Source of the DNA: Streptomyces cinereus
GTDB lineage: Bacteria; Pseudomonadota; Gammaproteobacteria; Pseudomonadales; Moraxellaceae
Assembly: GCA_014647715.1 (NCBI GenBank)
Contig: BMPS01000002.1
Coordinates: 62,001 to 126,000, forward strand
Direction: 5' to 3'
Length of the DNA: 64,000 nucleotides
A model generated the notes under the pieces. The model was not told where the DNA came from. It did not search any database and saw nothing but the letters and a program-made list of their open reading frames with translations. Positions 44,440 to 53,024 of this stretch are shown piece after piece (the stretch's first letter is position 1; each line of letters begins with the position of its first letter). The position numbers and the translations under genes are program-made.

Positions 44440-45216
44440 ATGTCAAATTACACCAATTTAAAATTAACCATCGACAATCACGTTGCGGTTTTGACGCTCA
44501 ACAATCCGCCTGCCCACACTTGGACCAAAGAAAGTTTAGCCAGTTTAAAACAACTGATTGGCGACTTAAATGCCAACAAACAAGTTACCGCTTTGGTGGT
44601 GCATGGCGATGGCGAAAAGTTTTTTTCCGCAGGGGCGGACTTGAACAGCTTTGCCAGTGGTGACAAAGGTCAAGCAGCGGAGATGGCAATGGCGTTTGGT
44701 GAAGCGTTTGAAGCCTTGTCCAATTTTCGTGGCGTGTCGATTGCCTGTATCAACGGCTATGCGATGGGCGGCGGTCTTGAGTGTGCGTTGGCGTGTGATA
44801 TCCGCATTGCTGAGAGCCATGCCCAAATGGCACTCCCTGAGCTATCTGTTGGCTTGTTGCCGTGTGCAGGCGGTACGCAAAACTTGCCGTGGCTGGTGGG
44901 TGAAGGCTGGGCAAAGCGCATGATTTTATGCGGTGAGCGTATCAAGGCAGATAAGGCGCTGCAAATTGGTTTGGTGGAAGAAGTCGTGGAAAGTGGCAAA
45001 GGGTTACAAACAGCTTTAGAATTGGCTCAAAAAGTGGCAAAGCAATCCCCCGATGCGATTGCGTCGAGTAAAACCTTGATTATGTCGGCACGTTATCAAC
45101 CACCAAGTTTTAACTGGATAAAGGAACGTGAGTTATTTATCAAGTTATTTGATGGCGACAACCAAAAAGAAGGCGTCAATGCGTTCCTTGAGAAACGCCA
45201 GCCAGAGTGGAAATAA
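44440..45216 (+). CDS. Enoyl-CoA hydratase (likely methacrylyl-CoA)
   Basis: A 258-residue crotonase-family protein. Blocks include LTLNNPPAHTWTKESL, the oxyanion segment FFSAGADLNSFASGDKG and NGYAMGGGLECALACDIRIAESHAQMALPELSVGLLPCAGGTQNLPWLVG. The catalytic Glu pair positions appear as E in GGGLECALA and E in LPELSVGLLP. It probably hydrates methacrylyl-CoA to 3-hydroxyisobutyryl-CoA in this operon. The leader at 44426-44442 is identical to that of the preceding gene, which stops 29 bp upstream. The following gene begins 13 bp after its stop. Confidence 0.88.
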   Translation: MSNYTNLKLTIDNHVAVLTLNNPPAHTWTKESLASLKQLIGDLNANKQVTALVVHGDGEKFFSAGADLNSFASGDKGQAAEMAMAFGEAFEALSNFRGVSIACINGYAMGGGLECALACDIRIAESHAQMALPELSVGLLPCAGGTQNLPWLVGEGWAKRMILCGERIKADKALQIGLVEEVVESGKGLQTALELAQKVAKQSPDAIASSKTLIMSARYQPPSFNWIKERELFIKLFDGDNQKEGVNAFLEKRQPEWK

Positions 45217-45229
45217 ACAAAAACTATTT

Positions 45230-45670
45230 ATGAGTGAAATTCAACTATTCTTTATAACCGATATTACCAATTTAATTTTTGCATATGAGCACCCATTAAA
45301 TGAAGAATGGGAAAATAAACTACTAATAAAAAATCATTATATTTATATTGATGATAAATTACTTAGATATTTAGCCGATAGTTTAGAATGGGTTAATTTT
45401 AGTGTTGATGATAAAGACGTGGTTTATCAAGGATTAGATTTTGAAGGTGTGAATACGCTTTATCCAAATCAAATCACTAGTTTTAAAAAGTTAATTTTGG
45501 CTTGGGTTGTACTTTTTGAAAATGCAAACCAAACATTTGATTTAAACCGTTTTAACCAAACTCAAACTTTTGATAAATCCACTGTTTTAAAGCAACTTTA
45601 TCAATTAGTTGAGTTTTGTCAGATTGTTGAAAATAACCCAAATAAATGCTTAGTACATATCGGACTATAA
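45230..45670 (+). CDS. AT-rich orphan protein within valine operon
   Basis: A 146-residue protein starting MSEIQLFFITDITNLIF. The frame is open from 45128, but that part overlaps the enoyl-CoA hydratase out of frame, so ATG 45230 is used. It is rich in Asn, Lys, Ile, Leu and Phe, and its DNA is clearly more AT-rich than the genes on either side, implying different origin. It has no signal peptide or cysteine motif. It ends in QLVEFCQIVENNPNKCLVHIGL. The size and composition recall immunity-like or small accessory proteins, but I cannot assign a family. It fits tightly, 13 bp after one operon gene and 13 bp before the next, with no strong ribosome site. Confidence 0.6.
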   Translation: MSEIQLFFITDITNLIFAYEHPLNEEWENKLLIKNHYIYIDDKLLRYLADSLEWVNFSVDDKDVVYQGLDFEGVNTLYPNQITSFKKLILAWVVLFENANQTFDLNRFNQTQTFDKSTVLKQLYQLVEFCQIVENNPNKCLVHIGL

Positions 45671-45683
45671 TAGGAAAATAAAA

Positions 45684-46880
45684 ATGAACGAGGAAAATCA
45701 ACAACCTGTAATATTTGAAACGATAGCCACCCAAGACGGTCACTACATCGGCACGATGACATTGAACGACCCGAAAGCCCTAAACGCGCTAAGTGTCGAT
45801 ATGTGCAAACTGATGGCAAATCAGCTCACCAAATGGGCAACTGATGACAACATCGTCGCTATTTTGCTAAAGGGAAGTGGCGACAAGGCATTCTGTGCAG
45901 GCGGCAATATCCGCAAACTGTACGACAGTATGACTGATACTCCGCCCCAAGTGCCTATGCAGCAGCCCAATCCGTACGGGGTTGAATTCTTCGAAAACGA
46001 GTACAGCCTATACCGGCAAATGCACTTTTACCCAAAACCGATTATCTTGTGGGGTAATGGTATTATCATGGGCGGTGGTATGGGCTTGATGGCGATGTGT
46101 AGCCATCGTATCGTCACCGAAACCACCCGTTTTGCCATGCCGGAGATTACCATTGGGCTATATCCCGATGCCACAGGTTCGTGGTTTTTGGCGCGTATGC
46201 CTGCCAAAATTGGGCTGTTTTTGGGCTTGACAGGGGCGAACTGTAACGCCAACGATGCGATTTTCTCTAGCCTGGCCGAGTATGCCGTGGCAAGCAGCGA
46301 ATACGACAAAGTGCTTGACGCGCTAAAACAAGCCAATTGGCAAGCTGACAACAATTTACATGATATCGCAAGTCAAGCCTTAGCCAAAATTCATCATACC
46401 GAGCATTTAGCAGACAGTCATTTGATGAAGCATTTTAATACCATCCAAGCGCTAGTAAACAAAGGCTCAGTGCATGATATAGATGCAGCCTTGCGCGATG
46501 ACAACTTCACCAAAGTCAACGGCGAAGCGGATAAATGGCTCGCCAAAGCGGTCGAGACTTATCGGCACGGTTGCCCAGTCAGTGCAGCATTGACGGTTGA
46601 GATGTTTAAACATGCCAGCAAATTATCGCTTGAGCAAGTGCTATATATGGAGATGAATGCGTCGCTACATTGTGTTAATTACCCCGATTTTCGTGAGGGT
46701 GTACGCGCTTTATTGATTGATAAAGACAAATCGCCAAAATGGAGCAAAACCCTTGATGAATGCGATGCCCGCTATATCCAGTCGCATCTTGCGTCAGCTT
46801 TTCCCAATAGCGAACATCCCTTTGAGTCTTGGTTGGGTAGCGATTCGCTCTCAGCAAAATTAGCCAAACTTGCTGTATAA
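45684..46880 (+). CDS. 3-hydroxyisobutyryl-CoA hydrolase
   Basis: A 398-residue crotonase-superfamily protein of the HIBCH kind. The longer length and the pattern GTMTLNDPKALNALSVDMCKLM, GDKAFCAGGNIRKLYDSM, NGIIMGGGMGLMAMCSHRIVTETTRFAMPEITIGLYPDATGSWFLARMP, and C-terminal NYPDFREGVRALLIDKDKSPKWSKTLDE separate it from simple enoyl-CoA hydratases. It releases free 3-hydroxyisobutyrate, avoiding build-up of reactive methacrylyl-CoA. TAGGA precedes ATG 45684. It is followed 34 bp later by mmsB, which oxidises its product. Confidence 0.9.
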   Translation: MNEENQQPVIFETIATQDGHYIGTMTLNDPKALNALSVDMCKLMANQLTKWATDDNIVAILLKGSGDKAFCAGGNIRKLYDSMTDTPPQVPMQQPNPYGVEFFENEYSLYRQMHFYPKPIILWGNGIIMGGGMGLMAMCSHRIVTETTRFAMPEITIGLYPDATGSWFLARMPAKIGLFLGLTGANCNANDAIFSSLAEYAVASSEYDKVLDALKQANWQADNNLHDIASQALAKIHHTEHLADSHLMKHFNTIQALVNKGSVHDIDAALRDDNFTKVNGEADKWLAKAVETYRHGCPVSAALTVEMFKHASKLSLEQVLYMEMNASLHCVNYPDFREGVRALLIDKDKSPKWSKTLDECDARYIQSHLASAFPNSEHPFESWLGSDSLSAKLAKLAV

Positions 46881-46914
46881 AGTTTAAAAACACCACAACA
46901 TACAAGGAATGTAT

Positions 46915-47841
46915 ATGCCAAATAATCAACAAACAGCCATTAAAAAAATTGCCTTTATCGGACTTGGTAACATGGGCAAACCGATGGCAGAAAATCTCAT
47001 CAAAAATGGCTTTGCCCTCAACGTATTTGACCTAAACACCGCCGTGCTAGACGACCTTGCCAAACAAGGGGCAAACGTGGCGACTTCACCTGTGGACGCA
47101 AGCAAAGAGGTGGATATGGTCATCACCATGTTACCTGCAGGTCAACATGTCAAAGAGGTGTATCTGGGTAAAGACGGTAATCAAGGCTTGCTCGATGTGG
47201 TGAGTAAAGATACCTTGCTGGTCGATAGTAGCACCATCGCAGCGAGTGATGCGCGTGAAGTTGCCGAAGCTGCGGCAGATAAAGGCATTCAGTTCATGGA
47301 TGCGCCCGTATCAGGCGGTACCGCAGGGGCAGCAGCAGGGACACTCAGTTTTATTGTGGGCGGGCAAGCTGAGCAATTTGAGCAGGTCAAACCCGTGCTA
47401 GAAGCGATGGGAAAAAATATCTTTCACGCTGGTGAGGTCGGTGCAGGTCAAGTCGCCAAAATCTGTAATAACATGCTGCTTGGCGTGATTATGACAGGGA
47501 CAGCCGAAGCCATGAATTTGGGCGCCAAAAACGGATTAGACCCAAAAGTCTTAGCCAGTATTTTGTCAGCGAGCACCGGTCGTAACTGGGCGCTAGAAGT
47601 GTGTAATCCGCATCCCGATGTTGGCGATGCCATGCCATCAAGCCGTGGTTATACAGGTGGATTTATGAGCAAACTCATGCTCAAAGATATGAACCTTGCC
47701 AAACAAACGGCCAATGACACTAAGGTGGTGACACCAATGGCAGACCAAGCCACGGCACTGTATAGCAAACATAGTGAGCAGCATGGCGATAAGGATTTCT
47801 CAAGCATTATGGCGCATTATGATGCGAACGTTCTGCAATAA
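46915..47841 (+). CDS. mmsB: 3-hydroxyisobutyrate dehydrogenase
   Basis: A 308-residue beta-hydroxyacid dehydrogenase. The Rossmann start is IAFIGLGNMGKPMAENLIKNG; then MITMLPAGQHVKEVYLG, the DAPVSGGTAGAAAGTLSFIVGG substrate loop and the catalytic-Lys helix AGQVAKICNNMLLGVIMTGTAEAMNLG, followed by GGFMSKLMLKDMNLA. It oxidises 3-hydroxyisobutyrate to methylmalonate semialdehyde for MmsA. ATG 46909 directly abuts AAGGA (46904-46908), so ATG 46915, six bases on, is the start. A hairpin terminator follows, closing the operon. Confidence 0.94.
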   Translation: MPNNQQTAIKKIAFIGLGNMGKPMAENLIKNGFALNVFDLNTAVLDDLAKQGANVATSPVDASKEVDMVITMLPAGQHVKEVYLGKDGNQGLLDVVSKDTLLVDSSTIAASDAREVAEAAADKGIQFMDAPVSGGTAGAAAGTLSFIVGGQAEQFEQVKPVLEAMGKNIFHAGEVGAGQVAKICNNMLLGVIMTGTAEAMNLGAKNGLDPKVLASILSASTGRNWALEVCNPHPDVGDAMPSSRGYTGGFMSKLMLKDMNLAKQTANDTKVVTPMADQATALYSKHSEQHGDKDFSSIMAHYDANVLQ

Positions 47842-47856
47842 GTTTTGGCATTCAGC

Positions 47857-47888
47857 AAAAAGCTAGGATTTTTTTCTGGCTTTTTTCT
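47857..47888 (+). terminator. Probable terminator after mmsB
   Basis: AAAAAGC (47857-47863) can pair with GCTTTTT (47879-47885) followed by T. The loop is long and itself T-rich, so support is moderate. Confidence 0.5.
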
Positions 47889-47963
47889 GGTCGTTAATTC
47901 AAAAGTTAACCCAAAAATAGGGTAGAATTAGCGTCAATTCCAATTTATCGCATTAGTGTTATT

Positions 47964-48779
47964 ATGTCTAAGCCAACAGCACGCCCCAAAAAACCAAAAA
48001 TTGTCTTTTTTGATATTGATGATACTTTGTACATCAAGCAGCAAGAAAGGGTACCGCAATCCGCGATTGAGGCGCTCAAACAATTAAAGCAGCAAGGCAT
48101 TATGGTCGCTATCGCCACCGGTCGGGGTCGTGCTGTTTTTCCCAAAGCTGTGTATGAGCTCATTGAAACCGTAGGTATCGATGTGCTGGTCACCATCAAC
48201 GGTCAATGCAGTCACCACCAAGGTGAATTGTTAGCGCATTATCCGATGACGCCTGCGCAAATTAAACTCATTACCGATTATGTTGAATCAAATAATTTAT
48301 CCTATGCCTACATGACAGATACTGAAATCATTGCGTTAGCAGAAGATGATGCGCTGGCAGACGCTTTGAATTCGCTTAAAATAGCTTACCGTACTGCCCG
48401 TCATGATGACATTGATTTGTCGATACCTATTTATCAAGTTGTGGCATTTCATCCTGACAACACGCAGGTAAATTTTGAATTTCCCTCGACTTTAAAAATC
48501 ATGCGCTGGCATAAAAACGGCATCGATATTCTAGATGCGACAGGCTCGAAGGCACGCGGCATTGCGCAGGCACTCAATAAACTGGGGCTGGATTTTGAAG
48601 ATGCCATGGCATTTGGCGATGGGGTGAATGATATCGAAATGTTACAGACAGTCGGCTTTGGCGTGGCGATGGGGAATGCCCATCCCGATGTGAAAGCGGC
48701 GGCTGACTATGTATGCCCAACTGCGTGGGAAGATGGTATCTATCAAGGCTTACAACATTTAGGTTTATTGCCACATTGA
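47964..48779 (+). CDS. HAD superfamily Cof-type phosphatase
   Basis: A 271-residue haloacid dehalogenase family hydrolase with a type IIB (Cof) cap. Motif I is VFFDIDDTLY, motif II ATGRGRA, the Lys motif TGSKARGIAQAL and motif IV AFGDGVNDIEMLQTVGFGVAMGNAHPDVKAAAD. Cof-type enzymes dephosphorylate sugar phosphates, FMN or PLP in the cytoplasm; the substrate here is unknown. It starts 122 bp after mmsB, past a terminator, and so is probably a separate unit. It converges with the IclR-type gene at 48883. Confidence 0.88.
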   Translation: MSKPTARPKKPKIVFFDIDDTLYIKQQERVPQSAIEALKQLKQQGIMVAIATGRGRAVFPKAVYELIETVGIDVLVTINGQCSHHQGELLAHYPMTPAQIKLITDYVESNNLSYAYMTDTEIIALAEDDALADALNSLKIAYRTARHDDIDLSIPIYQVVAFHPDNTQVNFEFPSTLKIMRWHKNGIDILDATGSKARGIAQALNKLGLDFEDAMAFGDGVNDIEMLQTVGFGVAMGNAHPDVKAAADYVCPTAWEDGIYQGLQHLGLLPH

Positions 48780-48882
48780 TGAGCCATCAAATGATTAAGC
48801 CCCGCCATGTTATATAAAATCTATCAATAGAATCGCTTTGAGCGTTTTAACTTTACCTTGTCAAAAGTGCCAAGGATAACAT

Positions 48883-49638
48883 TTAAATTTCCCCAAAAAA
48901 CGCATCACGAATATCATCGGCAGCTTTTTGCATATCAGGTACAAACCCAATCAAGTCCTCGAGGGATTTGCGCGTTTTAGGTGCGGTTGTGTACAGTGAG
49001 CCGATGTAACGACCTTGGGTGTCATTGATTGCCACGGCAATTGAGACCGCTTGGGCAATATATTCTTCATCAGAAATTGCATAGCGCTGCTTGGCTACCT
49101 GCTCAAGACTTTGATTGAGCGCATCCCTATCGGTAATCGTGGCAGGGGTGATAGCGGTTAACGATAAATTTTTTAGTAGCGTCACCCTATCATCTTTTGT
49201 GAGCGTACTTAGGTAGATTTTACCAGCCGCCGTACACCAAATGGGTGCTTGCGAATCAGTGGGCATATACACTTGTAAGGCAGAAGGACAAGGTACGCGG
49301 TCGGTATATACCATGTTGACGTAATAAGGTACCGCCATGCCACAGGTTTCACCGATTTTATCGACCAGTCTTTGCAAAATCGCAAACCGCTGAATCGCCA
49401 CTTGCTGGCTTTGCCAAAGATGAATCGCCATATGCCGCGTACGCGACGCAGGCACAATCGTACCATTGATATCGACCCGCACAAAGCCTTCTTCTTGCAG
49501 CTGCTGTATCAGCCGGTGCATGGTTGGTTTTGGAATATCCAAAATCTCAGACAAATCCAGCGGGGATAAAGGACGCTGTGCCGCAGACACGGCTTCGATG
49601 ATTTTTAAAACACGGGTAATAGAAGAAACTCGAGCCAT
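48883..49638 (-). CDS. IclR family transcriptional regulator
   Basis: A 251-residue IclR-type regulator. The N-terminal winged helix-turn-helix (residues 1-65) reads RVLKIIEAVSAAQRPLSPLDLSEILDIPKPTMHRLIQQLQEEGFV. The C-terminal effector domain includes GETCGMAVPYYVNMVYTDRVPCP, PIWCTAAGKIYLSTL and EEYIAQAVSIAVAINDTQGRYIGSLYTTAP. IclR proteins commonly control aromatic, fatty or glyoxylate metabolism genes nearby; here the neighbours are a HAD phosphatase and xthA, so no target is obvious. It is divergent from xthA with a 266-bp spacer containing a 7-bp palindrome. Confidence 0.9.
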   Translation of the reverse strand: MARVSSITRVLKIIEAVSAAQRPLSPLDLSEILDIPKPTMHRLIQQLQEEGFVRVDINGTIVPASRTRHMAIHLWQSQQVAIQRFAILQRLVDKIGETCGMAVPYYVNMVYTDRVPCPSALQVYMPTDSQAPIWCTAAGKIYLSTLTKDDRVTLLKNLSLTAITPATITDRDALNQSLEQVAKQRYAISDEEYIAQAVSIAVAINDTQGRYIGSLYTTAPKTRKSLEDLIGFVPDMQKAADDIRDAFFGEI

Positions 49639-49808
49639 TATATTGTCTTTTTAAGTCTAGGGTCAGCACGTCGCCAGAAAAAATTGAAAAAAATATTTTG
49701 CAAAGTTAGCAGTGATTAAAGTGCAAGGTTTTTTGATTATACCAAAATTTTTTTAAACTTCACCTGCTATTTGCGGGTTCATTATGCATAACCTCAGTGT
49801 TGCAGACC

Positions 49809-49826
49809 CAATTTGCTTTCAAATTG
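49809..49826. promoter_or_regulatory. Palindrome overlapping the xthA promoter
   Basis: CAATTTG (49809-49815) and CAAATTG (49820-49826) form a perfect 7-bp inverted repeat with a 4-nt centre, overlapping the -35 of the candidate xthA promoter. It is a possible site for the divergent IclR protein. Confidence 0.4.
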
Positions 49827-49852
49827 AGCTTGTGGGCAATATCCGCTAATAT
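49824..49852 (+). promoter_or_regulatory. Candidate promoter for xthA
   Basis: TTGAGC (49824-49829), 17-nt spacer, TAATAT (49847-49852), about 53 bp before ATG 49905. Confidence 0.45.
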
Positions 49853-49904
49853 AGTCGGCATTTAACGCTTAACCAAGCCACATTTATCAATTTGGGGAAA
49901 ACAC

Positions 49905-50717
49905 ATGCCGCGTTTTGTCAGTTTTAATATCAATGGATTGCGGGCGCGCCCACACCAGCTTGAAGCCATTCGCGATATCATCGCGCCCGATGTCATTGGG
50001 CTACAAGAAACCAAAGTACATGATGATGCATTTCCGCTACAGAGCGTGCAGCAATTGGGCTATCATGTCGAATTTTTCGGGCAAAAATCTCATTATGGGG
50101 TGGCGTTATTATCGCGACAAAAACCTATTTTTGTACAAAAAGGCTTTCCAACCGACAGCGACGATGCGCAGCGACGATTTATCCATGCGCGCTATGATTT
50201 TAATGGCAAATATATTGATGTGCTCAATGGCTATTTCCCGCAAGGCGAAAATCGCAAGCATGAAACCAAATTTCCGATGAAGCGTAAATTCTATGCCGAT
50301 TTAACCCACTATATCTTGCAGCTTAAAGCAGAAAATCGCAGTATGATTTTGATGGGGGATATGAATATTGCGCCGCTTGATTTTGATATTGGCATTAGCG
50401 AGGATAGTGTTAAACGTTGGCTAAAAAATGGCACGTGCTCGTTTTTGCCAGAGGAGCGAGAGTGGTACCAAGCCTTGCTTGCGACAGATTTGTATGATAC
50501 TTATCGGGCGTTATATGCCGACGGTCAGCAACTTAGCTGGTTTGATTATCGCAGCAAGGGATTTGACGATGAGCCAAAACGGGGGCTGCGCATTGACCAT
50601 ATTTTGATGACGCCTGATTTGGCGGATAAACTCAACGGTGCAGGCGTCAGCTATGATTTACGTGCCATGGAAAAACCCAGCGACCATGCCCCGATTTGGG
50701 CAGATTTTTTGGATTAA
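49905..50717 (+). CDS. xthA: Exodeoxyribonuclease III
   Basis: A 270-residue ExoIII of the EEP nuclease family, a major AP endonuclease with 3'-5' exonuclease and 3'-repair activity. Motifs are VSFNINGLRARP (Asn), GLQETKVHD (metal Glu), GDMNIAPLDFDIG (Asp and Asn), DYRSKGFDDEPKRGLRIDHILM and the C-terminal SDHAPIWADF (catalytic Asp-His). Length is normal. GGGGA a few bases before ATG 49905 serves as ribosome site. It precedes argJ by 29 bp, so the two may share a transcript. Confidence 0.94.
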   Translation: MPRFVSFNINGLRARPHQLEAIRDIIAPDVIGLQETKVHDDAFPLQSVQQLGYHVEFFGQKSHYGVALLSRQKPIFVQKGFPTDSDDAQRRFIHARYDFNGKYIDVLNGYFPQGENRKHETKFPMKRKFYADLTHYILQLKAENRSMILMGDMNIAPLDFDIGISEDSVKRWLKNGTCSFLPEEREWYQALLATDLYDTYRALYADGQQLSWFDYRSKGFDDEPKRGLRIDHILMTPDLADKLNGAGVSYDLRAMEKPSDHAPIWADFLD

Positions 50718-50746
50718 TCAATTAAACAACAGTAAGGAGCGCTCTC

Positions 50747-51961
50747 ATGTCAGTTGGCAATGTCGAACTTGTAAAATTAAACCCAGTGAAAGGGATAAAA
50801 ATTGGCATCACCGAAGCCCACGTGCGCTATGCAGGGCGCAAAGACTTAACGGTTTTTGACATCATAGCGGGCGCAAATACCGCGGTTGTCACCACGCAAA
50901 ACCAATTTTGTGCCGCACCTGTGCAGTTGCTGCGAGAATTTATCGCCAAAGACAGCCCCCGTTATTTGATTGTCAACACAGGCAACGCCAATGCTGCCAC
51001 AGGTGAAGACGGTAAACAGCGTGCCAAAACAACTTGTGTGGCATTGGCAGAAAAAACCGGTGTCGCAGCCGAGCAAGTATTGCCTTATTCCACCGGGGTG
51101 ATTGGGGAAACCCTGCCGGCGGATAAAATTATCGCGGGGTTAGACAGCGCCTTAGCCAATTTAACCGAAGATAATTGGCTTGGCGCCGCCCACAGTATCA
51201 TGACTACCGATACCACCCCAAAAGGACATAGCGAAATCGTGGAAATTGATGGTACAACTTACACGGTGACAGGTATCTCAAAAGGCGCGGGCATGATTCG
51301 CCCCAATATGGCGACCATGCTTGGCTTTGTGGCAACCGATGCCAACATTGAGAAATCATTGCTACAAAATATCTTGACCGACACGGTGAATCAGTCATTT
51401 AACCGCATCACGGTGGATGGCGATACCTCGACCAATGACTGCTGTACGTTGATTGCCACAGGACAAGTTGGGGAGATGATTGACAGTGAAAATCACCCGC
51501 ATTATCAAGCGATTTATGAGGCAATTAACAATGTGATGATTCGAATCGCTCAATTGATTGTACGCGATGGTGAAGGGGCAACCAAATTTATCACGGTCAA
51601 AGTGACAGGCGGTGAAACCTCTGAAGAATGTGCCAAAATCGCGTATGAAGTCGCGCATTCACCGCTGGTAAAAACCGCATTTTTTGCCAGTGACCCAAAT
51701 TGGGGGCGTATTTTGGCAGCGGTAGGCAAAGCGGGCGTGATGCTCGACCAGTCAAAAGTGGCGGTATCACTCGATGAGGTGCGTATCTGCGAGCGCGGCG
51801 GCTTGGCACAAGACTATACCGAGGCGCGTGGTAGCGAGGTGATGAAGCGTCCTGAAATTACCATTCATATTGAATTGGGTCGCGGGCAGGCGAGTGATAC
51901 CGTCTATACCTGTGATTTATCATATGAGTATGTCAAAATCAATGCTGATTATCGTTCTTAA
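50747..51961 (+). CDS. argJ: Bifunctional ornithine acetyltransferase / N-acetylglutamate synthase
   Basis: A 404-residue ArgJ, which recycles the acetyl group from N-acetylornithine to glutamate in arginine synthesis. ArgJ self-cleaves between Ala and Thr; the site is [14 protein letters not shown], with Thr190 as the new N-terminal nucleophile. Other blocks are [30 protein letters not shown] and [51 protein letters not shown] at 50734-50739 fixes ATG 50747. Whether it also uses acetyl-CoA cannot be told. A small lipoprotein gene follows. Confidence 0.95.
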   Translation: MSVGNVELVKLNPVKGIKIGITEAHVRYAGRKDLTVFDIIAGANTAVVTTQNQFCAAPVQLLREFIAKDSPRYLIVNTGNANAATGEDGKQRAKTTCVALAEKTGVAAEQVLPYSTGVIGETLPADKIIAGLDSALANLTEDNWLGAAHSIMTTDTTPKGHSEIVEIDGTTYTVTGISKGAGMIRPNMATMLGFVATDANIEKSLLQNILTDTVNQSFNRITVDGDTSTNDCCTLIATGQVGEMIDSENHPHYQAIYEAINNVMIRIAQLIVRDGEGATKFITVKVTGGETSEECAKIAYEVAHSPLVKTAFFASDPNWGRILAAVGKAGVMLDQSKVAVSLDEVRICERGGLAQDYTEARGSEVMKRPEITIHIELGRGQASDTVYTCDLSYEYVKINADYRS

Positions 51962-51992
51962 AGTCAATCTTAAAGTCAATTAAAGGTAACGA

Positions 51993-52157
51993 ATGAAAAA
52001 ACTAACCACCCTGCTTTTTGTGCTGACCACCGCTGTTATCTTACAAGGGTGTGTCCATAAAGTTGTCACTGTCCCTGTTAAAGTTGCCTATAAGACCACC
52101 AAAGGGGTGGTCAAAGGCACGGTAGCCGTCGCTAAAGCGGTGATACCAGGCGGCTAA
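51993..52157 (+). CDS. 54-residue lipoprotein (NF038104-like)
   Basis: A short gene from ATG 51993, with AAAGGT a few bases upstream. The protein begins MKKLTTLLFVLTTAVILQGC, a full lipoprotein signal with lipobox LQGC (Cys20). A 34-residue mature part follows, with the VHKVVTVPVKVAYKTTK segment seen in tiny Moraxellaceae lipoproteins (NF038104-like). The mature part is basic and Val-rich and ends AVAKAVIPGG. Function unknown; it is probably tethered in the envelope. It lies 31 bp after argJ on the same strand. A 12-bp direct repeat (TCTTAAAGTCAA twice) spans the argJ stop and the spacer. Confidence 0.8.
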   Translation: MKKLTTLLFVLTTAVILQGCVHKVVTVPVKVAYKTTKGVVKGTVAVAKAVIPGG

Positions 52158-52247
52158 TACCAAGCGATAGCGACGACAAAAAAGACTAAACACAGGCTGT
52201 CTAGTCATTTATGTCACACTCATTCATTGATAGCATTTTTATGGCAA

Positions 52248-53024
52248 TCATGCGTAGCGTCTTTGCCGTAACATTTCATACAGACACAGTGACCCTGCTA
52301 TCGCCACATTTAGGCTTTCTTGACCATTGGGCTGGGGTAGGGCAATCGGGGCAGATTGACTAAGTAACCTCTCATCCACGCCTTGTCCTTCATGCCCCAT
52401 AATCAAGGCTAACGGTTGTCTCAAATCGGTCTGATAAATAATATGATCGGTATGTGAGCTCGTGGCAAACATCGGCACTTTGACCTTCATCAAAATCTCA
52501 TCTACGCTGATGCCTTCAAAAATCGTTAAACTAAAATTTGCCCCCATGCCCGCTCGCAAGGTTTTGGGCGACCACGCCGATGCTGTGCCCATCGTACAGA
52601 CAATGGTTTTAATTCCTACGGCAGATGCGGTGCGTAACAGTGTGCCTAGATTGCCATTATCCTGCACGCCATTGATAATTAAGCAATCGCTGGTGATGGG
52701 CTGATTAAAGTCTAAATGCGGCATGTCAATCATCGCCATGATCGGCAGGCTCTCGCCCAACGTGCGAACCTCTTTATACAGATTATCGCTGACCGTTAAC
52801 GTTTTTACCTGATTAAGCCGACCGAGCAGGGCATTGATTTCGTCATTGTGCAAACCACTTTCACTGACAATGACGGTGTCGGGCGTGAGGCTAGCATTTA
52901 GGTACGCTTCAAGCAGGTGCGTGCCTTCAATCACAGTTTTGCCCAGTTTTTTACGCTGGCGCGACCCAGTGAGAAGGGCATGAGCAGTTTTGATGGTTGG
53001 GTTGTCTTTTGAAGTGATGAGCAT
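52248..53024 (-). CDS. TrmH/SpoU family RNA methyltransferase
   Basis: A 258-residue SPOUT-class RNA 2'-O-methyltransferase. An N-terminal substrate-binding domain (ITSKDNPTIKTAHALLTGSRQRKKLGKTVIEG) is typical of the RlmB/TsnR-like group. The knot domain carries IINGVQDNGNLGTLLRTASAVGI (motif 1, Asn and Arg), ALIMGHEGQGVDERLL (motif 2) and IALPQPNGQESLNVAIAGSLCLYEM (motif 3). The target is probably 23S rRNA or tRNA but not assignable. Its ATG overlaps the fbp stop (TAATG), so it is translationally coupled to fbp. Confidence 0.9.
   Translation of the reverse strand: MLITSKDNPTIKTAHALLTGSRQRKKLGKTVIEGTHLLEAYLNASLTPDTVIVSESGLHNDEINALLGRLNQVKTLTVSDNLYKEVRTLGESLPIMAMIDMPHLDFNQPITSDCLIINGVQDNGNLGTLLRTASAVGIKTIVCTMGTASAWSPKTLRAGMGANFSLTIFEGISVDEILMKVKVPMFATSSHTDHIIYQTDLRQPLALIMGHEGQGVDERLLSQSAPIALPQPNGQESLNVAIAGSLCLYEMLRQRRYA

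Noticed and set aside
45128-45229. N-terminal extension of the AT-rich orphan
   Set aside because: It overlaps the 3' end of the enoyl-CoA hydratase out of frame and reads as arbitrary sequence; ATG 45230 is preferred.
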